Origin: Bryobacterales bacterium
GTDB lineage: Bacteria > Acidobacteriota > Terriglobia > Bryobacterales > Bryobacteraceae
Assembly (NCBI GenBank): GCA_003136575.1
Contig: PLEX01000164.1
Span: 1-42,944, forward strand
Length of the DNA: 42,944 nucleotides
Direction of reading: 5' to 3'
Under the pieces are notes generated by a model that saw only the letters and a program-made list of their open reading frames with translations, searched no databases and was not told where the DNA came from. Shown here one piece after another: positions 15,404 through 22,734 of this stretch (within the stretch, counting starts at the first letter, position 1; each line of letters starts with the position of its first letter). The translations under genes were made by a program, and so were the position numbers.

Positions 15404-16065
15404 CGGTCCTCCCGGACTTGCAGATAACGTTTGCGCGTTCCCATGGTGGAAATCAGAAGCATGCCTGTCAGGAAGCCGCCAATATGGGCAAAATACGCGG
15501 TTCCCGCTTCGTTGACCCGTGTTTGTGCGATCGATCCATATCCATTGAAAACCTGAGTGATGAACCAATACAACACGAAGAACGGAGCGGGAATGTCCAC
15601 GACCGTCACAAATATCACGATAAAGAGCAGGGTGCGGATATGCGCACGCGGGAAACGAAGCAGATAGGCGCCCATGATGCCCGCGATCGCGCCGCTCGCG
15701 CCGACAGTGGGCGTCCTTGAATAAAAATTGAACGCAACGTGAACCAGCCCGGCGCCGATGCCGCAGAGAATGTAGAAGCCGAGAAAATTCATGTGCCCCA
15801 GGGCGTCTTCGATACTTCTGCCGAAGGCCCACAGGAAAATCATGTTGCCGATGATGTGCCACCAGCCCGCATGTACGAACTGCGACGTCACCAGCGTAGC
15901 CAGACGAAGATGCGCCGGAACCATGGCATATTTATCGATGAAGTAACTACGGGAAAACTCGTCGAGAAGGATCTCGTGCAGAAAGACAGCCGAGCACGCG
16001 GCGATCAGCAAAATCGTAACGATGGGTTCCGAACGGGTGGGGCGGTCGTCCCGCAGCGGGAACAT
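15397..16065 (-). CDS. Rhomboid-family intramembrane serine protease
   Basis: A 222-residue membrane protein with about six helices. The catalytic serine is in PTVGASGAIAGIMGAYLL (Ser near 123) and the histidine in AHIGGFLTGML (near 190). FVHAGWWHIIGNMIFLWAFG carries the rhomboid H-x3-N block and ends the second helix. Acidobacterial rhomboids of this type begin MFPLRDDxPTRSxP, as here. The ATG shares one base with the PfkB stop (TAATG). The substrate is unknown. Confidence 0.92.
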   Translation of the reverse strand: MFPLRDDRPTRSEPIVTILLIAACSAVFLHEILLDEFSRSYFIDKYAMVPAHLRLATLVTSQFVHAGWWHIIGNMIFLWAFGRSIEDALGHMNFLGFYILCGIGAGLVHVAFNFYSRTPTVGASGAIAGIMGAYLLRFPRAHIRTLLFIVIFVTVVDIPAPFFVLYWFITQVFNGYGSIAQTRVNEAGTAYFAHIGGFLTGMLLISTMGTRKRYLQVREDRW

Positions 16066-17060
16066 TAGCCGACCCGCGCCCTGCCAGCGATTTCAGGCCG
16101 GCCGCGGCGTTCTCCGCGCGCGATCAGATGTCTCGCTTCTTCCGCCGTCGCAATATGGCCGCGAGCGCCGGTTGCCGTACAGTTCAGCGCGGCCATGGCG
16201 TTTGAAAATTCCAGCGCTGCGGCGAGAGGCATCTTCTGCAAAACAGAATAACAGAAGGCTCCGTGAAAGACGTCGCCCGCGCCCGTCGTATCCACGCAGT
16301 CGACGACGAAACCCGGCGAGTAAAAATAACGGCCTTCGGCGCGCGCCAGAGCCCCGTGCGCGCCCAGCGTCATGGCGGCCACAGGCATCCCGTGTTGTTC
16401 CTGGATCGCCGCCAGGGCGTCGAACGGATCCTCGATTCGTGTCCAGCGCGCGGGAAACTCGGAACTCGCGATCAGGTAATCGACGAGCGGCAGCACGCGA
16501 TCAAAGCCGGGATAGATCGTATCGACATCCACGGTAACGGGAATGCCGTTTGCGTGCGCGATCCGCGCGGCGTGCTCCACGGCGGGTGTGTCGTGGCCGT
16601 CGATGTGCAGCAGGCTGGCGCACGAGACCTGTTCGGTCGAGATTTCGGCCGGCGTGATTCGCAGGCAATCCGGGCGGCTCCAGAAAACCGTGCGCTCGCC
16701 GGTCGATTGATCGATGATGATGTAGGCCGATTGGTTCGGGCAGTTGCGCCGCTGCTGCACGTGATCCAGATTGATGCCGGACCCGAGCAGGCTTTCCATC
16801 TGGATGCGCCCGCGTTCGTCGTCGCCGATGGTGCCGATGTATTTGGCGCGCAGCCCGAGCTTCGCACAGACCACCATCGCCGATGCCACCTGGCCTCCGG
16901 GCGAATATGTCTCGCTGAGAAACGGAACCTTGCCCCCGTATGCAGGGAAGTGCGGCACGACCAGCATGGTGTCGGTGGCGTTGAGGCCGACGCCGACCAC
17001 GTCGAACGCCTTCTCTGAATCGCGCGCAACGGACACGGACGGCCTGCGCGCTCTATCCAT
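16065..17060 (-). CDS. PfkB-family carbohydrate kinase
   Basis: A 331-residue ribokinase-like sugar kinase. FDVVGVGLNATDTMLVVP opens the fold, GGQVASAMVVCAKLGL is the first PfkB signature region, and CVDTTGAGDVFHGAF near 256-270 is the second, with the anion hole and catalytic Asp. The sugar cannot be told from sequence; ribokinase and fructokinase branches are both possible, and galT downstream in the run does not decide it. The ATG at 17060 overlaps the preceding deaminase gene by 8 bp and has AGGA 9 nt upstream. Confidence 0.9.
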   Translation of the reverse strand: MDRARRPSVSVARDSEKAFDVVGVGLNATDTMLVVPHFPAYGGKVPFLSETYSPGGQVASAMVVCAKLGLRAKYIGTIGDDERGRIQMESLLGSGINLDHVQQRRNCPNQSAYIIIDQSTGERTVFWSRPDCLRITPAEISTEQVSCASLLHIDGHDTPAVEHAARIAHANGIPVTVDVDTIYPGFDRVLPLVDYLIASSEFPARWTRIEDPFDALAAIQEQHGMPVAAMTLGAHGALARAEGRYFYSPGFVVDCVDTTGAGDVFHGAFCYSVLQKMPLAAALEFSNAMAALNCTATGARGHIATAEEARHLIARGERRGRPEIAGRARVG

Positions 17061-18189
17061 GCGACGGCGTCCTGAAATGCTTGCTCAGTTTCAGGCCCTG
17101 CCGCTGGTAATTCGAGCCAATTCCTTCGCCGTACAAGGCCCGCGGACGCTCCAGCAGCCGTTCGAATACAAGGCTTGCCACGATCTGACCGTCTTCCAGA
17201 ATGAACGGAACCTCGTGCGACCGCACCTCGAGCACTGCGCGCGTGCCCTTGATGTCGCCCGCACCTTCTCCCGTACCGTAGCCAAAGCCGGGATCGAAAA
17301 AACCCGCGTAGTGGATCCGGAATTCGCCCACCGTCGGATCGTACGGCACCATCTCGGCCGCGTACATCGGAGGGATCCGCACTCTTTCGCGCGACGCGAG
17401 GATGTAGAAATCTTCCGGATCGAGCACCAGCGTCCGGCTCTCGTTGCGCCTGATCGGATCCCAGAAGTCCTCGGTCGCGTAGTGGCCGATCCTGCTCAGA
17501 TCGATCAACGGCGCATGTTTCTTCGCCCTGTAGCCGATTACCGGCGAGCCGCCTATTCCCGCCAGATCCACCGACAGGCGCAAACCGTTCTCGATGTTTG
17601 CTTCGCCTCGAGACTCGTCCGGCAGATACACCAGCGTTTCCGTGCTGTCGATCTCGCGCAGGGCCTCGTCGGAGGATTGATGCTCGCCCTGAAACAGCCT
17701 TAGCTGCGATAGCCGTTCGCCCTGCCGGACCACCACGCTGAACGTTCGCGGCACCACTTCTGCGAACAAACGGCCGCGATATCCGGCGGGCACGATCTCG
17801 AACTGGCGGCCTTCATCGGTAATCAGGCGAGTGAATATGTCCAGCCGGCCCGTCGAGCTTTTCGGATTTGCCTTGCCGGAAATATCCGGCGGAAGGGCCA
17901 GTTCTTCCTGAAGCGGAACAATGTAGACGCAGCCTTTTTCGAGAACCGCGGGACGCGTCAGGTCGAGCGTGTGGAGCCGGTATTGTTCGAGTTTGCCGGT
18001 AACCGTCGCCGACCCGGCGGCGAGAAAGCTGGCGCGCACACGGTAGGCTTCGGCGCCCAGCCGCAGATCGATGGAGGAAGGCTGCACCTGCTCGGGCAGA
18101 ATCGGCGCGCGGGCGCGGATAGCGCCGCTCGCGATCATGCGCTCCAGAGCCTGCGATGGCAGGACGCCGCTGGAAGAGTCGGAATTCAT
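17053..18189 (-). CDS. dcd: dCTP deaminase, double-length type
   Basis: Makes dUTP from dCTP for thymidylate synthesis. At 378 residues it is about twice the usual 190 and belongs to the fused two-domain type known from some alpha-proteobacteria. The first half has VQPSSIDLRLG (about 36-46), ANPKSSTGRLDIFTRLITD (about 105-123) and GYRGRLFAEVVPRTF (about 135-149), the active-site blocks. The second half repeats the fold with degenerate motifs (FWDPIRR, GFFDPGFGYGTGEGAG). The start is MNSDSSSG, 6 bp from the methyltransferase stop, without a clear ribosome-binding site. Confidence 0.88.
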   Translation of the reverse strand: MNSDSSSGVLPSQALERMIASGAIRARAPILPEQVQPSSIDLRLGAEAYRVRASFLAAGSATVTGKLEQYRLHTLDLTRPAVLEKGCVYIVPLQEELALPPDISGKANPKSSTGRLDIFTRLITDEGRQFEIVPAGYRGRLFAEVVPRTFSVVVRQGERLSQLRLFQGEHQSSDEALREIDSTETLVYLPDESRGEANIENGLRLSVDLAGIGGSPVIGYRAKKHAPLIDLSRIGHYATEDFWDPIRRNESRTLVLDPEDFYILASRERVRIPPMYAAEMVPYDPTVGEFRIHYAGFFDPGFGYGTGEGAGDIKGTRAVLEVRSHEVPFILEDGQIVASLVFERLLERPRALYGEGIGSNYQRQGLKLSKHFRTPSHG

Positions 18190-18195
18190 CTGTGG

Positions 18196-18873
18196 TTATT
18201 TCACGCGCGAGATTGACATGCCATCGATCTTATCCTTCAGTATCGGCAACAGGATCGATTCGAGACGTGGATGCGAGGCAATCAGCGCGTTAAATGCCTT
18301 CACTCCGACGGCCTGCTCATCGGGTGCGACTTCGGCCAGGACATCGCCGTGGCGGATGAGATTGTCCCCCACGATCACCGTTCCCGGATGCGAGAGCTGC
18401 AGCACCTGGTTCAGGTAGCCGACATATCCGGGCTTGTCGGCATCGATGAAAACGAAATCGAAGGAAGCCTCGCCGGCTGCGATCATTTTGTCGAGAGTGT
18501 GGCTCGCTGAGCCGAGGCGGATCTCCACTCGACCGCCGATTCCGGCTCGATCGAGGTTTTTCCGCGCCACCGCGGCATGCTCCGGGCTGAGTTCGAGAGT
18601 GACCACCTTGCCGTCTTCCGGCAGCGCCCGCGCCAGGAAAGTCGTGCTGTAACCGCCGAGGGTGCCGATCTCCAGGATTCGCTTCGCCCCCGCAATTTTC
18701 GCAAGCAGGTACACGAACCGCCCTTGTCCCGGAGATATCGCAATGGCGGGCAGACCGGCCGCGTCGGCGTCTCTCAGGTTCTGTTCCAGCGCCGCGTCGG
18801 GCGGCACAAATAGATTCTCGACGTAGTCGTCGATCTGATCGAGGAGTTGATCGCTTACCGGTCGCATGGCCAT
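18196..18873 (-). CDS. Class I SAM-dependent O-methyltransferase
   Basis: A 225-residue protein of the caffeoyl-CoA/catechol O-methyltransferase family. AKRILEIGTLGGYSTTFLA is the SAM-binding motif I, VVTLELSPEHAAVARKNL follows, and FDFVFIDADKPGYVGYL carries the conserved metal-binding IDADK. GTVIVGDNLIRHGDV completes the site. The substrate is unknown. Its ATG abuts the stop of arsC directly, and dcd follows 6 bp later. MRPVSD two codons in is an alternative start. Confidence 0.9.
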   Translation of the reverse strand: MAMRPVSDQLLDQIDDYVENLFVPPDAALEQNLRDADAAGLPAIAISPGQGRFVYLLAKIAGAKRILEIGTLGGYSTTFLARALPEDGKVVTLELSPEHAAVARKNLDRAGIGGRVEIRLGSASHTLDKMIAAGEASFDFVFIDADKPGYVGYLNQVLQLSHPGTVIVGDNLIRHGDVLAEVAPDEQAVGVKAFNALIASHPRLESILLPILKDKIDGMSISRVK

Positions 18874-19290
18874 CTATTGAATTGTATCGGCCACCCAATC
18901 CCGGATCTTCGCGCGAATCTGGTCCCGAACCTTGCGGAACGCCGCCTTGCGCTCTTCCACCGATCCCGCAACGCCCGCCGGATCGTCAAACGGCCAGTGG
19001 AGCCGTTTCGTCTTGCCCGGAAATATCGGGCAAGCTTCGTTGGCATTGTCGCAGACGGTAATGACGTAATCGAACTCCTGGCCCGAGAATTCGTCGACGG
19101 ACTTCGAGCGGTGGCCGCTCAGGTCGATACCCAGTTCGGACATGACGGCGATAGCCTCGGGCCGAACCAGAGACGGTCTCGTTCCGGCGGAAAACACTTC
19201 GGCGTTGCCGCCCAGTGCGTCCCGCATGAGCCCTTCGGCCATCTGGCTGCGGGCGGAGTTGCCGGTACAAAGGATTAGGATTCGTTTCAT
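18874..19290 (-). CDS. arsC: Arsenate reductase, thioredoxin-coupled LMW-phosphatase type
   Basis: A 138-residue arsenate reductase that turns As(V) into As(III). The phosphatase-like P-loop CTGNSARS has Cys8 and Arg14. Cys80 and Cys87 in ITVCDNANEACPIFPG match the redox pair Cys82/Cys89 of the Staphylococcus/Bacillus ArsC class, so reduction is by a disulfide relay to thioredoxin rather than glutaredoxin. DPAGVAGS near 105 is the general-acid Asp loop. The start overlaps the aquaporin stop (ATGA). Together the two would reduce arsenate and release arsenite. Confidence 0.95.
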   Translation of the reverse strand: MKRILILCTGNSARSQMAEGLMRDALGGNAEVFSAGTRPSLVRPEAIAVMSELGIDLSGHRSKSVDEFSGQEFDYVITVCDNANEACPIFPGKTKRLHWPFDDPAGVAGSVEERKAAFRKVRDQIRAKIRDWVADTIQ

Positions 19291-19997
19291 TGCAGGGTGT
19301 CTCTTATTATTCTGGGCCGCCCGATCGGAGCGAGCCATCCGAAGAAGAAGGTGCTTGCGACAGCGCCGATGATTTGCGCAGCGATAAAACCCGGCGCGTC
19401 GGCCGGGCGAATGCCCGCGAACGTGTCGGTTGCGGCGCGCGCCAGTGTGACCGCCGGATTGGCGAACGATGTGGAGGCCGTGAACCAGTAAGCCGCAGTA
19501 ATGTAGGCACCCACCGCGAAAGGTACGATGATCGGTTTGAATTTCGCGCAGCAATGGACGACGCCGAGCAAACCGAACGTTGCGACGAACTCGCTGAACA
19601 TCTGCGCTCCGCCGGAACGGATGTGCCGAGACGCCGAAAACACGGGTTGTCCAAACATTACATTTGCTGCCGCAACGCCCGAAAGGGCACCCGCGACCTG
19701 AGCAACCGAATAGACGGCCGCGTCGTTCCACGCGATGGCGCGCTTCCAGGCCTCCATCCCTGTCACAACCGGATTCATATGCGCGCCGGAAATCGGCCCA
19801 AACGTGAAGATGAGCGCCACGAGCGCGGCGCCGGTCGCCATGGTGTTGGCGAGCAGCGCGATTGCCGTGTTGCCGCCGGCGAGGCGCTCGCCCATGATGC
19901 CCGAGCCCACAACGGTCGCCAGCAAGAACGCCGTTGCCACGAACTCGGAGGCGACCCGCCGCGCGATCGAAGGCTGTAATCCGGATTCAGCCGTCAT
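19287..19997 (-). CDS. MIP/aquaporin-family channel, AqpS-like (arsenite efflux)
   Basis: A six-helix major intrinsic protein of 236 residues from MTAESGL. The first half-helix motif reads SGAHMNPVVTG (Asn75-Pro76-Val77, not NPA); the second is FANPAVTLAR (Asn180-Pro-Ala). Coupling to arsC by a 4-bp overlap points to arsenite release, as for AqpS of Sinorhizobium. An upstream ATG at 20054 has a better ribosome-binding site (AGGAG, 10 nt) but would overlap the divergent gene's start codon by 2 bp, so the start is open. The distant ATG at 20168 is unlikely. Confidence 0.88.
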   Translation of the reverse strand: MTAESGLQPSIARRVASEFVATAFLLATVVGSGIMGERLAGGNTAIALLANTMATGAALVALIFTFGPISGAHMNPVVTGMEAWKRAIAWNDAAVYSVAQVAGALSGVAAANVMFGQPVFSASRHIRSGGAQMFSEFVATFGLLGVVHCCAKFKPIIVPFAVGAYITAAYWFTASTSFANPAVTLARAATDTFAGIRPADAPGFIAAQIIGAVASTFFFGWLAPIGRPRIIRDTLQ

Positions 19998-20052
19998 AGC
20001 CTCTGTCGCCAAAGCCTGTTGATCTCCCGTTCCTGCCGGGCTAATATTACGC

Positions 20053-20385
20053 ATGATCACCGTTCTCCTGCTGATTGCTTCCAATACCTTCATGACATTC
20101 GCCTGGTACGGGCACCTGAAGCATCGTTCCGCGCCGCTCTGGGAGGCGATCCTGCTCAGCTGGCTCATCGCGCTCGGCGAATACTGCCTTCAGGTACCCG
20201 CCAACCGGATCGGCTACGGCAGATTCAGCGGCTATCAGCTAAAGATCATCCAGGAGTCCATCACGCTGGTTGTGTTTGCCGTTTTCGCGTGGCTGTATCT
20301 CGGCGAGGCCATGAGATGGAACTACGCGGTATCTTTCGTTTTGCTTTTCGCGGCGGTGGCAGTCGCGTTTATCGGCCGTAGCTGA
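20053..20385 (+). CDS. DMT-family small membrane protein (DUF486)
   Basis: A 110-residue protein with four predicted helices. It opens MITVLLLIASNTFMTFAWYG, the hallmark N-terminus of the DUF486/DMT family, and continues with HLKHR, GEYCLQVPANRIGYGRFS and a C-terminal helix. Transport function is unproven for this family. It sits on the plus strand between arsM and the aquaporin gene, both on the minus strand, with only 7 bp to the arsM stop and a start that overlaps the possible longer aquaporin start. It may be transcribed against a read-through ars message. Confidence 0.9.
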   Translation: MITVLLLIASNTFMTFAWYGHLKHRSAPLWEAILLSWLIALGEYCLQVPANRIGYGRFSGYQLKIIQESITLVVFAVFAWLYLGEAMRWNYAVSFVLLFAAVAVAFIGRS

Positions 20386-20392
20386 TCGGTAA

Positions 20393-21256
20393 TTAGGAGC
20401 AGCATCCTGGTCCGCAACACGGCGCGTTCTCAAAAGGCTTCACGGCCGGCTTCACCGCCCGGATAAATGCGCTCATGAATTTTCCATCGACCTGCGGCGC
20501 AATGGCGTCAACATCGATTCCCTGGCCGGAGAGAAACGTCCTCGCGTCTTCGATTCGATAAACGCGGGTTGGTTCCACGCCGATCCCGGCGAAACCGGCT
20601 GCGGTGAGCTTGTTCCGGTATTCGCTTTCCTCCAGCGCACCGGCTACGCAGCCCACCCATAGCAGGACACTCTGGCGGATTTCCGGCAGCATCGCGCCTG
20701 TCGTAACGACATCCGACACGGCCAGGCGTCCACCGGGCTTCAGCACGCGAAACGCCTCGCGCAGCACAAGATCTTTGTCGGCGGACAGATTGATGACGCA
20801 ATTGGAAATGACGACATCGACGCTGTTATCCGGCAGCGGAATGTTCTCGATTTCGCCTTTCAGGAACTCAACGTTCGTCACACCTGCCTTCCGCTTGTTC
20901 TCTTCCGCCAGCGCCAGCATCTCATCGGTCATATCGAGTCCGTACGCCTTCCCCGTCGGGCCGACCCGCTTCGCCGAGAGCAGCACATCGATACCACCGC
21001 CCGACCCCAGATCCAGCACCGTCTCGCCCGGGTTGAGTTCCGCCAGCACGGTCGGATTGCCGCAGCCGAACGAAGCCAGCACGGCGGCCTCGGGCAGCTG
21101 AGCGGTTTGGCCGTCGCTGTAGAGGTTGCTGGTGATGGGATCGCAACAGCCATCCAGTGCGGCCGCGGCGCCGCAGCAGGAACTCCCTCCTGTGCTGACT
21201 CGCAGGGCCGCTGCGCCGTACTTCTCGCGAACAACGTCTCTGATGCCTGTCTCCAT
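20393..21256 (-). CDS. arsM: Arsenite S-adenosylmethionine methyltransferase
   Basis: ArsM methylates As(III) to volatile or less bound forms. The 287-residue protein starts at METGIRD (21256), which has GAGG 8 nt upstream and lies 5 bp after the arsR stop; an ATG at 21277 would overlap arsR. The SAM site is TVLDLGSGGGID (about 79-90). Arsenite-binding cysteines match the three-cysteine pattern: Cys65 in SFGCGNP, Cys153 in ISNCVINLS and Cys203 in WVGCVAGA. Further Cys pairs at 27/28, 37/38 and the C-terminus (CCGPGCCS) are typical of bacterial ArsM. Confidence 0.96.
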   Translation of the reverse strand: METGIRDVVREKYGAAALRVSTGGSSCCGAAAALDGCCDPITSNLYSDGQTAQLPEAAVLASFGCGNPTVLAELNPGETVLDLGSGGGIDVLLSAKRVGPTGKAYGLDMTDEMLALAEENKRKAGVTNVEFLKGEIENIPLPDNSVDVVISNCVINLSADKDLVLREAFRVLKPGGRLAVSDVVTTGAMLPEIRQSVLLWVGCVAGALEESEYRNKLTAAGFAGIGVEPTRVYRIEDARTFLSGQGIDVDAIAPQVDGKFMSAFIRAVKPAVKPFENAPCCGPGCCS

Positions 21257-21261
21257 TTCGT

Positions 21262-21618
21262 TCACCTCGTTTTGCATGTCTGAAACAACACCTTCACCGG
21301 AATCGCCTTATTGCGCGTGCAGCATTCGGCGTAAAGGAATTCCAGCATTTCCTGCAGGACTGCGGTATTCGCCCGATACCGGAGGAAAGTGCCCTCGCGC
21401 GTTACTTCGATCAGCCCTTCATTACGCAGCTTGTCGAGGTGGTGGGAGAGATTCGAGCCAGAAAGTTCCAGCTCCGCCTGAATTTCGCCGACCACGAGAC
21501 CGTCGGGATGCGCCGAGAGGAGAACCCTGAGAATGCGCAGCCGCTGCTCGCTGCCGATAGCCGCGAACATGTCGGCGAATCGAAGCGTCTGCTCGGCGGC
21601 GCTCGTCTCTTTTTCCAT
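21262..21618 (-). CDS. arsR: ArsR-family arsenic-responsive repressor
   Basis: A 118-residue winged-helix repressor. The recognition helix region is LELSGSNLSHHLDKLRNEGLI (about 50-70) followed by the wing EVTREGTFLRYRAN. Cysteines 99 and 100 (AECCTRN) near the C-terminal dimer helix and Cys115 would form the arsenite site, rather than the CVC in the DNA-binding helix of E. coli ArsR. It heads the arsR-arsM operon from a strong, AT-rich promoter that probably includes its own operator. Confidence 0.93.
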   Translation of the reverse strand: MEKETSAAEQTLRFADMFAAIGSEQRLRILRVLLSAHPDGLVVGEIQAELELSGSNLSHHLDKLRNEGLIEVTREGTFLRYRANTAVLQEMLEFLYAECCTRNKAIPVKVLFQTCKTR

Positions 21619-21653
21619 TATTCAATATTAATTTAAATATAGAAATATGTCAA
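21619..21653 (-). promoter_or_regulatory. arsR promoter and probable operator
   Basis: TTGACA (21653-21648) and TAATAT (21630-21625) are 17 bp apart on the minus strand, a near-consensus promoter. The spacer and -10 are made of overlapping imperfect inverted AT blocks (ATATTT, AAATTAATAT), as in ArsR/SmtB operators, so repressor binding would cover the promoter. The start codon of arsR follows at 21618. Confidence 0.8.
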
Positions 21654-21734
21654 GGCCTTTCGATCATGCGCGGGCAAACGCCGGCGTCACTCCCATGACT
21701 TTTCCGGCCTGGTAGACGCTGGCGACCACGGATT

Positions 21735-22155
21735 AAGGCTGTTTTCGTCGATACGTTTTACTCGGCCGCGCTGACCAATTGAAGACCCCGCGCATATCCG
21801 AGCCCTGAAACTCAGCCGGTCAGTCGCAGCGGACAGGATTGTCACAACTGATGAAGTTCTGACGGAATCTCTGACGTTCTTTGCCGGCGCCGGACGCAAT
21901 ATCAGGGACGGGCGAGCCGGAATGTTTCCGCGCTTATCTAAGACGCAGCCGTGCGGGCTGTGCCGCAGAGCAGGGAGTCATTTCTTTCCGTACAACTCTA
22001 CCGCGCGCAGCCCGACAAGGGTTGCAGCCGCCTTACGGATGCGCCGGGAAGGGCTGACCGGCATACTGACCAACGACCGGCATTTTGAGCAGGAAGGCTT
22101 TTACCCTATTCCGCTGACCGGTCTTCGGTCAAAAGTGCCACTGGTGATTCCGTGA
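21735..22155 (+). pseudogene. PIN-domain (VapC-like) toxin relic, multiply frameshifted
   Basis: Joining frames rebuilds a PIN-domain ribonuclease. VFVDTFYSAALTN (21741 on) carries the first acidic residue; after a shift EDPAHIRALKLS and RIVTTDEVLTESLTFFAG follow, with the conserved TTDEVLxE; after another shift LYRAQPDKGCSRLTDA, and after a third GILTNDRHFEQEGF, the C-terminal acidic block. At least three frameshifts make it non-functional. No antitoxin remains next to it. Confidence 0.75.
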
Positions 22156-22200
22156 ATCAGTGCTGCGCATGGCATCCACGACAGACTACCATGTTTTCGT

Positions 22201-22686
22201 ATGCTTAATCTTCACGCAGTGCCCCTGGCTATCCCTGAAAATGCCAACATCATTCTCGGCCAGAGCCATTTCATCAAGACCGTCGAAGACCTCTACGAGG
22301 CCATGGTGAACTCGTCGCCCGGCATCAAATTCGGCGTGGCGTTCAATGAAGCATCCGGCCCCTGCCTGGCGCGCGGCGACGGCAACGATGCGGACATGCG
22401 CCAGGCGGCGCTCGACATGGCGACGGCCGTCGGGGCCGGGCACTTCTTCGCCATCGCAATGCGCGACGTCTTCCCAATCAACGTGCTGAAGAGCGTACAG
22501 GCGGCTTACGAGGTCTGCAACATTTTCTGCGCGACGGCGAATCCCGTGCAGGTGATCGTTGCCGAAACCGAGCAGGGCCGCGGCGTGCTCGGGGTGATTG
22601 ACGGATCGTCACCCAAGGGCGCTGAAACGGAAGAAGACGCCGAGAAGCGGCGCAGTTTCCTGCGGATGATCGGCTACAAGCGGTAA
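22201..22686 (+). CDS. Adenosine-specific kinase family protein (PF04008-type)
   Basis: A 161-residue protein of the small family labelled adenosine-specific kinase, found in archaea and some bacteria. Typical blocks are ANIILGQSHFIKTVEDLYEA, GIKFGVAFNEASG, GNDADMRQAALDMA, GHFFAIAMRDVFPINVL and FCATANPVQVIVAET. The family has solved structures, but its biochemical role is not well established; the name rests on ligand-binding work. It stands alone between a PIN relic and the TonB receptor and has no partner gene that would suggest a pathway. Confidence 0.88.
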   Translation: MLNLHAVPLAIPENANIILGQSHFIKTVEDLYEAMVNSSPGIKFGVAFNEASGPCLARGDGNDADMRQAALDMATAVGAGHFFAIAMRDVFPINVLKSVQAAYEVCNIFCATANPVQVIVAETEQGRGVLGVIDGSSPKGAETEEDAEKRRSFLRMIGYKR

Positions 22687-22734
22687 TTCGGCGGGTGCGC
22701 GGCGTCGCGCGGTTTCACTGGCCCGGCGCCGTTC

